NCBI GenBank assembly: GCA_947254665.1
Contig: CAMYEJ010000031.1
Span: 1 to 12,117, forward strand
Length of the DNA: 12,117 nucleotides
Direction: 5' to 3'
Source: an uncultured Peptoniphilus sp.
GTDB taxonomy: Bacteria > Bacillota > Clostridia > Tissierellales > Peptoniphilaceae
Part shown: in pieces, positions 7,233-12,117 of the stretch
Position numbering within the stretch: position 1 is the stretch's first letter
Layout: each line of letters begins with the position of its first letter
Notes under the pieces: generated by a model
Told to the model about the DNA's origin: nothing
Databases searched by the model: none
Seen by the model: the letters and a program-made list of their open reading frames with translations, nothing else
Program-made: the position numbers and the translations under genes

Positions 7233-8128
7233 TGGATATGAATTATTTGGCAAGTATAATAAACTCAACCTTAAGATCTGCAACGCCAGTACTATTTGCT
7301 GCGCTAGGTTCAGGAATCTGTTCAAAGGTTGGAGTATTTAACATCGCCTTAGAAGGTCAGATGCTCATCGCATCATTTGTAGCCATAGTTGTAAATTATT
7401 TCTTCCATAGTGTCATCCTTTCAATCCTTGCAGGGATGCTTGCAGGAAGTATCATCGGCACAATCGTTGCATTTTTACAAGTTAAGTACAAGGCTGCGGA
7501 CATGGTAATAGGTACTTCAATTAACCTTCTAGTAGGTGGACTTACTGCAATATTTCTATATATTATTTTAGGAGTAAAGGGAAGTTTCTCCTCTCCTGAA
7601 TTAATCTCACTAACGAAGATTAATCTTCCAATTATAAAAGATATTCCTTTTGTAGGAAGAGTTTTTGAAAATTTAACAATTTTGGATTATCTATCTTACT
7701 TCACTGCATTTTTAATATATGTTTTCCTTTACAAAACAGTTAGAGGATTTAGAACTCTATCAGTTGGGATAAACATAAATGCAGCCAACTCTCTCGGTAT
7801 AAATTCACTTAGAACTCAGATGATTACCGTAATAATCTCTGGAGCTCTCTGTGGTCTTGGAGGAGTTGCACTAAGTCTAGGTCAAGTTACACTTTTTACA
7901 GAAAACATGACCGCAGGTAGAGGATTCATTGCAATGGCAGCTGCATCAATGGCGAGAAATCATCCGATATTTTGTATAATATCAAGTCTCTTCTTTGGAG
8001 CGTGTCAAGCCTTTGGAGTTGCAATACAAAACGTGGTGCCAAGTCAATTAACCATGGCGATACCATATACAGCAACCATAATCGCCCTTGCAATATTTGG
8101 TAATAGAATGAGAAAGAAAGCGAAATAA
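7232..8128 (+). CDS. ABC transporter permease 2 (BPD_transp_2 family, nucleoside importer)
   Basis: A 298-residue integral membrane protein, the second, shorter permease of the heterodimeric channel (NupQ-like). It carries the family motif NIALEGQM (37-44) and repeated hydrophobic segments, and lacks the long charged tail of permease 1. The ATG at 7232 overlaps the stop of permease 1 (taATG), with AAGGAG at 7216-7221 inside that gene. Met3 at 7238 is a possible but less well spaced start. Eight bases separate its stop from the isomerase gene, placing uptake and metabolism in one transcript. Confidence 0.92.
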   Translation: MDMNYLASIINSTLRSATPVLFAALGSGICSKVGVFNIALEGQMLIASFVAIVVNYFFHSVILSILAGMLAGSIIGTIVAFLQVKYKAADMVIGTSINLLVGGLTAIFLYIILGVKGSFSSPELISLTKINLPIIKDIPFVGRVFENLTILDYLSYFTAFLIYVFLYKTVRGFRTLSVGININAANSLGINSLRTQMITVIISGALCGLGGVALSLGQVTLFTENMTAGRGFIAMAAASMARNHPIFCIISSLFFGACQAFGVAIQNVVPSQLTMAIPYTATIIALAIFGNRMRKKAK

Positions 8129-8136
8129 GGAGAAAT

Positions 8137-9189
8137 ATGATTAGAGAAGATAAAGGAATGCCATTCCTACTAAGATATGAAAATGTAGCCTGGTACGAAG
8201 ATGGTCAGGTTAGAATCTTGGATAGAAGAGTGTATCCAAGAGAAGTTAAATTTGTAAGTTGCAAGACCTATAAAGAAGTAGTCCTTGCTATTCAAAATCT
8301 TGTAACTCAAAGTGCGGGACCATATACAGCAGTTGGCATGGGTATGGCACTTGCAGCATATGAATCAAGAAATTTAGAAAAAAGTGAAAGAATTAAATTC
8401 TTGGAAGAAGCAGAAAACGCGCTTCGCAACGCGAGAATCACCACCGCATCAAGGTATGGAATCATAACTTCAAGATGTTTAGAAATTGCAAAAGATGCAA
8501 TAGAAAAAGGAGAAGATCCGATAGAATTAATCGTGGAAGATACGGTGAACTCTCTTAACAGAAGGTATACCACTATGCAAAAGGTGGGAGATAGTCTTCT
8601 AGAACTCATTCCGGAAGGTGGAACACTCTTAACCCAATGTTATGGAGAAACCATAATCGGAACAGTTATAAGAGCTGCAAAGAGAGAAAATAAAATGTTC
8701 AAAGTAATCTGCCCTGAGACTAGACCATTCCTTCAAGGGGCGAGACTTACCGCATCATGTTTTGCAGAAGAAGGATTCGACACCACAGTGGTAACAGACA
8801 ATATGATTGGAGAGATACTTTCCAAAAATATGGTGGACGTATTTAGTTCTGCAGCGGACACAATCACAGAAGATGGATCTGTGGTAAACAAGGTGGGCAC
8901 ATTACAGATTGCTCTACTTTGTAAACACTTTGGCGTTCCATACTATGTGACAGGAATACCAGATTTAGGAAAGAAGACTCTAGACGATGTTAAGATTGAA
9001 ATGAGAAACCCAGAGGAATCACTTCTACTTGGAGGAGTAAAACAGACTCAAAAAGGTGTGAAGGGTTACTACCCATCATTTGACAAAACTCCTTATGAAC
9101 TTGTAAAGGGAGTGGTAACAGACAAGGGAATCTTTAGCCCAGCAGAACTTAAAAATTATTTCAAAGATAGCGACGGAAAATTTTATTAG
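8137..9189 (+). CDS. eIF-2B/MtnA-family sugar-1-phosphate isomerase
   Basis: A 350-residue cytoplasmic protein of the MtnA/eIF-2B-alpha fold, which isomerises aldose-1-phosphates to ketose-1-phosphates. Conserved parts: TQCYGE with the likely catalytic Cys168 (THCNAG in standard MtnA), ETRPFLQGARLTA (194-206), TDNM (220-223), AAD with Asp241 (the GAD aspartate) and VVNKVGT (249-255). The RGAPAIG motif of true MtnA is replaced by QSAGPYTAVG (58-67), losing its Arg. It is therefore a divergent relative, like DrdI or ribose-phosphate isomerases, rather than a plain methylthioribose-1-phosphate isomerase. No other methionine-salvage gene is nearby. Position after a nucleoside importer and before an aldolase suggests it acts on ribose-1-phosphate or 5-deoxyribose-1-phosphate from PunA. 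AAGGAG lies 4 bases before the ATG. Confidence 0.85.
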   Translation: MIREDKGMPFLLRYENVAWYEDGQVRILDRRVYPREVKFVSCKTYKEVVLAIQNLVTQSAGPYTAVGMGMALAAYESRNLEKSERIKFLEEAENALRNARITTASRYGIITSRCLEIAKDAIEKGEDPIELIVEDTVNSLNRRYTTMQKVGDSLLELIPEGGTLLTQCYGETIIGTVIRAAKRENKMFKVICPETRPFLQGARLTASCFAEEGFDTTVVTDNMIGEILSKNMVDVFSSAADTITEDGSVVNKVGTLQIALLCKHFGVPYYVTGIPDLGKKTLDDVKIEMRNPEESLLLGGVKQTQKGVKGYYPSFDKTPYELVKGVVTDKGIFSPAELKNYFKDSDGKFY

Positions 9190-9197
9190 AGGTTAAG

Positions 9198-9851
9198 ATG
9201 TATTTAGAAGAGAAGAAAGAATTAGTTGAATATGGTAAGAAGATGTCTTCTGAAGGACTATCCTCAGGCACCAGCGGCAACCTTTCAATCTATTTAAAGG
9301 AAGAAGGAGTTGTGCTTATAACGCCATCTGGAATCGGATACTTCGACACGAAACCGGAAGATATAGTTGTCATGGATCTTGAGGGAAATATTATAGAAGG
9401 CACGAGAAAACCATCTAGCGAATGGCATCTTCATACACTATTTTATAAAAATAAACCGGAAGCTAGAGCAGTTGTACACACCCATTCAAAATTTTGTACA
9501 ACATTAGCAACACTTAGGATGCCGATAAAGGCAGTCCACTATGTCATAGCGGATGCAGGAACAAACGAAGTTCCTTGCGCTCCATACAGAAGGTACGGCA
9601 CAGAAGAACTTGCAAAAGTAGCAGTAGAATCAGCAAAGGAAAGTAACGCAGTCCTTCTTGCAAACCATGGAATAGTTGTCTGTGGCAAGAATTTAAAATC
9701 TGCCTATGGACTTGCAAAGGGAATGGAATATGTGGCAGAAATTCAAGTGACAGCCATGAGCGTGGGAGAGCCAGTAGTCCTAAGCAAAGAAGAAATGGAC
9801 GAAGTGCTAGAAGGGTTTAAAACCTACGGCCAAGTAAAAAGAGAACTATAA
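9198..9851 (+). CDS. Class II aldolase, FucA-like (ketose-1-phosphate aldolase)
   Basis: A 217-residue zinc-dependent aldolase of the FucA/AraD family, nearly the same length as E. coli L-fuculose-1-phosphate aldolase. Visible residues: SGTSGNLS (23-30), TPSGIGY (42-48), PSSEWHLH with catalytic Glu75, zinc ligands His94 and His96 in VVHTHSK, and His157 in ANHGIVVCG; the tail FKTYG also matches FucA. Such enzymes cleave ketose-1-phosphates to DHAP plus an aldehyde. After a C1 isomerase, the likely substrate is ribulose-1-phosphate (giving glycolaldehyde) or 5-deoxyribulose-1-phosphate (giving acetaldehyde). No fucose or rhamnose genes are nearby. The ribosome site AGAGG (9188-9192) is weak and overlaps the isomerase stop. 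Its own stop overlaps the next ATG by one base. Confidence 0.9.
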   Translation: MYLEEKKELVEYGKKMSSEGLSSGTSGNLSIYLKEEGVVLITPSGIGYFDTKPEDIVVMDLEGNIIEGTRKPSSEWHLHTLFYKNKPEARAVVHTHSKFCTTLATLRMPIKAVHYVIADAGTNEVPCAPYRRYGTEELAKVAVESAKESNAVLLANHGIVVCGKNLKSAYGLAKGMEYVAEIQVTAMSVGEPVVLSKEEMDEVLEGFKTYGQVKREL

Positions 9852-10237
9852 TGGCGCTTATAATAGTTTCTGCAAAAGATAGAGAAGACGCCTACGAAAA
9901 ACTTATAAAGCTCAAAAACAAAGAAGCCTATGTGGAAGAGCCAAAAAGACTACAGGATTTTATTTTCTATTATAGAAATGAATTAAAATTTTATGAAAAC
10001 TATTTGAAATTAAATCCATATGGAATATCTAAGATAGATAATAGAGAAATTAAATTTATAAAAGAGTTTTTAGAATCACTCACTAGATTTTTAGAAGAAA
10101 ATGAGAATTTAGAAAATAAAATAATAGAAAAATATAATCTATCCATGGCAAAAATAAGAAAATACATCGGTAAACTTATGAAAGTACTAGACTATGCAGA
10201 GAAAAACGGCGATGACATAATAGGCTTAGGCGATTAA
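9851..10237 (+). CDS. Hypothetical 128-residue operon-terminal protein
   Basis: I do not recognise this protein. It has 128 residues, a short hydrophobic strand at the start (MALIIVSAKD), then charged Lys/Glu-rich sequence likely to form several helices (about 14-120), with Tyr-rich patches (FIFYYRNELKFYENYLKL) and an acidic end (NGDDIIGLGD). There is no signal peptide, membrane segment, Cys cluster or obvious nucleotide-binding motif. The ATG overlaps the aldolase stop (taATG), so it is translationally coupled to the pathway enzymes and is probably made with them. A convergent terminator follows. It could be an accessory, assembly or regulatory factor of the operon, but nothing in the sequence decides this. 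Confidence 0.8.
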   Translation: MALIIVSAKDREDAYEKLIKLKNKEAYVEEPKRLQDFIFYYRNELKFYENYLKLNPYGISKIDNREIKFIKEFLESLTRFLEENENLENKIIEKYNLSMAKIRKYIGKLMKVLDYAEKNGDDIIGLGD

Positions 10238-10245
10238 GTAATAAA

Positions 10246-10273
10246 TAAAAAAGAGAGACCAAAAGTCTCTCTT
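10246..10273. terminator. Bidirectional terminator between convergent genes
   Basis: AAGAGAGAC (10251-10259) pairs with GTCTCTCTT (10265-10273) around a 5-base loop. On the minus strand it is followed by a run of six Ts, making a strong terminator for the membrane-protein gene. On the plus strand the tract after it is weaker (TTAATTTAATT), but it probably also ends the nucleoside operon. Confidence 0.85.
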
Positions 10274-10297
10274 AATTTAATTACAAATAAATTATAT

Positions 10298-10543
10298 TTA
10301 TTTTTTTCCTGTAATTGCGTTTACTATTCCTAGTAGAATTACTGCGCCGAACACGCCTACTGCAAGTGATGCTTTGGTACCTTCGCCTTGGATAATATTA
10401 AACATACCTAGTACGTATCTTCCGATGGATCCACCTATGATACCTACGATGACATTTTTAAATATTCCCATGTTTGCGTTTCTTCCAGTTATGATACTTG
10501 CAATCCAGCCGGCTATTCCGCCTACTACTATACTCCAAATCAT
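10298..10543 (-). CDS. Small membrane protein, transglycosylase-associated (GlsB/YeaQ/YmgE) family
   Basis: An 81-residue hydrophobic protein with three predicted membrane segments (about 2-20, 27-47 and 56-77) rich in Gly and Ile. The pattern GGIAGWIASIITG at the start, GGSIG in the middle and a short TGKK end fits the YeaQ/YmgE/GlsB stress-associated membrane family. The molecular role of this family is not well defined; members are often linked to general or envelope stress. On the minus strand, AAGGAGG lies 7 bases before the ATG. It is convergent with the nucleoside operon and divergent from the tRNA gene. It is the only minus-strand gene in the window. Confidence 0.87.
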   Translation of the reverse strand: MIWSIVVGGIAGWIASIITGRNANMGIFKNVIVGIIGGSIGRYVLGMFNIIQGEGTKASLAVGVFGAVILLGIVNAITGKK

Positions 10544-10606
10544 TTCTATTCCTCCTTATACTTTATATACCCAAAGAATTGCAATTTAAATTTTCTCACA
10601 GAAAAA

Positions 10607-10635
10607 GTGAAAATTTTTAAATATTTTGGTATAAT
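10607..10635 (+). promoter_or_regulatory. Promoter of tRNA-Arg
   Basis: GTGAAA (10607-10612, four matches to the -35 consensus), a 17-base spacer, and TATAAT (10630-10635) preceded by an extended TGG element. Transcription should start close to the mature 5' end at 10646. Confidence 0.75.
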
Positions 10636-10645
10636 AAATAGACAC

Positions 10646-10722
10646 GGACACGTAGCTCAGCAGGATAGAGCGAGGCTCTCCTAAAGCCTAGGCCGGAGGT
10701 TCGACTCCTCTCGTGTTCACCA
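10646..10722 (+). tRNA. tRNA-Arg (anticodon CCU)
   Basis: The 77 bases fold as a complete cloverleaf. Acceptor: GGACACG with CGTGTTC (one G-T pair). D stem: GCTC with GAGC. Anticodon stem: AGGCT with AGCCT, closing loop CTCCTAA, anticodon CCT at 10680-10682, which reads the AGG Arg codon. T stem: GGAGG with CCTCT and loop TTCGACT. The discriminator is A and the 3' CCA is encoded (10720-10722). It has its own promoter and terminator, so it is a single-gene transcription unit. Confidence 0.96.
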
Positions 10723-10728
10723 AAAATT

Positions 10729-10751
10729 AGCACCTTTAAGGTGCTTTTTTT
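10729..10751 (+). terminator. Rho-independent terminator of tRNA-Arg
   Basis: AGCACC (10729-10734), a 5-base loop and GGTGCT (10740-10745) followed by Ts through 10751. It starts 7 bases after the encoded CCA. Confidence 0.92.
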
Positions 10752-10821
10752 ATGCCAGTTTTTATCTAAGTTAATGGAATTATTCTACTTCTTAATAGTT
10801 CTATTAAATTTAGAATTAATG

Positions 10822-10827
10822 TATAAT
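10822..10827 (+). promoter_or_regulatory. Probable -10 element of the SLH-protein gene
   Basis: A perfect TATAAT is preceded directly by TG. Seventeen bases upstream only TTCTAT (10799-10804) is found, a poor -35 box, so the promoter may need an activator or rely on its -10 region. The expected start is near 10834, giving a leader of about 33 bases. Confidence 0.55.
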
Positions 10828-10866
10828 TTAATTAAGAATAAAGACAAATACGAAGGAGGATAACAA

Positions 10867-12030
10867 ATGAGGAAAAAACTAATAACAATAGTAACATTAA
10901 CAGCTATATTATTATCGCCGACAAATATTTTTGCAAAGGATTTTACCGATGTTAAAAAAGGCGACTGGTTTTATGAAGCTGTATCAGAATTAACAGATGC
11001 TGGAATAATAAATGGATATCAAGACAACACATTTAAACCAAGTAGAAAAGTAAGTTATGCAGAGTTCTTAACACTTCTAAACAATACACTCGGCGTTAAA
11101 CAAGCGCCAGACAATAAAAATCCAAGAGAATGGTACAATCCAACTCTTAACGAACTAAAAAGTAAGGGTGTAATAACAGAAAGAATTGCAAATCCAAATG
11201 CTGAAATCTCAAGAAATGAAATGGCAAAATACCTATCACTAGGATTAGAAAAGTTAAAGAATCAAAAGCTAAATAAAGCGGAGCCAACAACAATAAAAGA
11301 CTTTAATAATATCCCAAACGAATACAAAGATTTTGTAGCAAATGTAGTAAATGCTGGACTAATAAAAGGCGATGAAAAACAAAACTTCAATGGTGCTAAA
11401 TCACTAACTCGTGCAGAAACAGCAATTATTATAAAAGGTTTAGGTGGAACAACGCAAGAAGCTAAGAAGTCAACAGTAGATGAACAAGGACTACAATTAA
11501 CAGACCCATCAAAACCAATGGTATGGCGTGAAAAAATGAAAAGAAAATATGTAAGACAACCACAAGAAGGCGATGTAATCATTAAAGCTGATGGAACAAG
11601 AGTAACACTAAAAATAGGAATGGCAGGAGTACTTGGAGCAGGACAAGGCGTAGATATCTATTCTGGATTTATCAAAAAAGATGGCACACCTTTTAAAGAG
11701 GGAGATTTAGCAGATAATTCTTGGTATTCATTATTTGGACAAGAGGGACTTCCTGGTGGAGATAATAAAATGTCAATGGGTGGACAACCTTATTCAATAG
11801 ACCCTAAAACAGGTGAGGGTCACTTTGACTATGAATGGATAAAATTAAGAACAGCAGGAGCAACTCGACCACCAGTAATTAACGAAAATAGGGATGAGAT
11901 ACCTTGGGAAAAAGTAGTAAAACCTGGGGATAGACCAATGTCAGTAAAAGACCCATTAACAGGGAAAGTATATAATACTAATGGACAATTTGAATGGAAA
12001 GGAACATATTGGGAAGCTATAATGAATTAA
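10867..12030 (+). CDS. Secreted SLH-domain surface protein with unrecognised C-terminal region
   Basis: A 387-residue exported protein. A signal peptide (residues 1-23, MRKKL, hydrophobic core, cleavage after IFA) is followed by three S-layer homology repeats at about 24-70, 88-130 and 143-190. Their TRAE-position motifs read SYAE (63-66), SRNE (115-118) and TRAE (181-184). SLH triplets bind pyruvylated secondary cell-wall polymer, so the protein should be non-covalently held on the cell wall. Residues about 205-387 form a Gly-, Asp- and Trp-containing region (for example VWREKMKRKY, GEGHFDYEWIKL, YNTNGQFEWKGTYWEA) that I do not recognise. GGAGG at 10855-10859 is 7 bases before the ATG. No terminator is seen before the insertion sequence that begins 34 bases after the stop. 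Confidence 0.9.
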   Translation: MRKKLITIVTLTAILLSPTNIFAKDFTDVKKGDWFYEAVSELTDAGIINGYQDNTFKPSRKVSYAEFLTLLNNTLGVKQAPDNKNPREWYNPTLNELKSKGVITERIANPNAEISRNEMAKYLSLGLEKLKNQKLNKAEPTTIKDFNNIPNEYKDFVANVVNAGLIKGDEKQNFNGAKSLTRAETAIIIKGLGGTTQEAKKSTVDEQGLQLTDPSKPMVWREKMKRKYVRQPQEGDVIIKADGTRVTLKIGMAGVLGAGQGVDIYSGFIKKDGTPFKEGDLADNSWYSLFGQEGLPGGDNKMSMGGQPYSIDPKTGEGHFDYEWIKLRTAGATRPPVINENRDEIPWEKVVKPGDRPMSVKDPLTGKVYNTNGQFEWKGTYWEAIMN

Positions 12031-12064
12031 TTATAAAACTAAATTTAAACACACAAATCCCTTG

Positions 12065-12117
12065 TGAACTGACCCCCAAAAGTTGGACTAACAAACCAAC
12101 TTAAGGAGGTCAGTTTT
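12065..12117 (+). mobile_element. Left end of an IS3-like insertion sequence (truncated by the window)
   Basis: The segment starts TGAACTGACCCCC and continues AAAAGTTGGACT, which is the terminal inverted-repeat type seen in IS3-family elements of Firmicutes (recalled, not searched). It ends with a strong AAGGAGG (12103-12109) and a short T-rich spacer, so the first transposase ORF should start just beyond the window. Arms AACTGACC (12067-12074) with GGTCAGTT (12108-12115), and AAGTTGG (12080-12086) with CCAACTT (12096-12102), form a nested hairpin covering the ribosome site. Confidence 0.75.

Noticed and set aside
8137..9851. Ordinary methionine salvage (mtnA plus mtnB)
   Set aside because: The aldolase-family protein keeps the FucA-type layout and tail, no mtnK, mtnW/X/D or methylthioadenosine nucleosidase is present, the isomerase lacks RGAPAIG, and the phosphorylase has the 6-oxopurine Asn.
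10374..10589. Plus-strand open frame opposite the GlsB-like gene
   Set aside because: It is a shadow of the minus-strand membrane-protein gene, which has a proper ribosome site and family resemblance; the plus frame has neither.
1..12117. CRISPR array, phage or conjugative genes
   Set aside because: No regularly spaced repeats, integrase or phage proteins were seen; the only mobile sequence is the IS tip at the right edge.

Overview
The window looks like a chromosomal segment of a low-GC, Gram-positive anaerobe. The signs are AT-rich DNA, strong GGAGG ribosome sites, TTGAAG-17-TATAAT promoters, formate-tetrahydrofolate ligase, a lipobox substrate-binding protein and an SLH-domain surface protein. 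A Tissierellia/Peptoniphilaceae-type coccus would fit, but that is inference; the genus cannot be read from the sequence.

Layout. (1) Bases 1-60 are the 3' end of a gene whose last residues resemble an internal segment of SufB; a terminator follows. (2) A two-gene folate unit, fhs-fchA (204-2473), has its own promoter and terminator and a one-base taATG overlap. It converts formimino-, methenyl- and formyl-tetrahydrofolate to and from formate plus ATP. (3) A long operon (promoter 2546-2574, genes about 2680-10237) encodes a trimeric-type purine nucleoside phosphorylase, a BMP-family nucleoside-binding lipoprotein, a double ATPase, two permeases, an eIF-2B/MtnA-family sugar-phosphate isomerase, a FucA-like class II aldolase and an unrecognised 128-residue protein. 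A strong hairpin with a T-run sits inside the operon just after the binding-protein gene. The roughly 93-base leader before punA carries inverted repeats that could form alternative structures. (4) A convergent minus-strand gene encodes a small GlsB/YeaQ-type membrane protein. (5) A tRNA-Arg(CCU) has its own promoter and terminator. (6) A secreted protein with three SLH repeats follows. (7) The window ends in the left tip of an IS3-like insertion sequence, cut off just before its first ORF.

How the genes may work together. The operon reads as one catabolic line: import of a nucleoside by the ABC transporter, phosphorolysis by PunA to a purine base and a pentose-1-phosphate, aldose-ketose isomerisation at C1/C2 by the MtnA-like enzyme, and aldol cleavage by the FucA-like enzyme to dihydroxyacetone phosphate plus a two-carbon aldehyde. 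With ribose-1-phosphate the aldehyde would be glycolaldehyde; with 5-deoxyribose-1-phosphate (from 5'-deoxyinosine) it would be acetaldehyde. No kinase or phosphopentomutase is needed or present. This resembles the DHAP shunt and 5-deoxyribose disposal clusters, but here it is fed by a 6-oxopurine phosphorylase and a dedicated importer. It is the most interesting system in the window.
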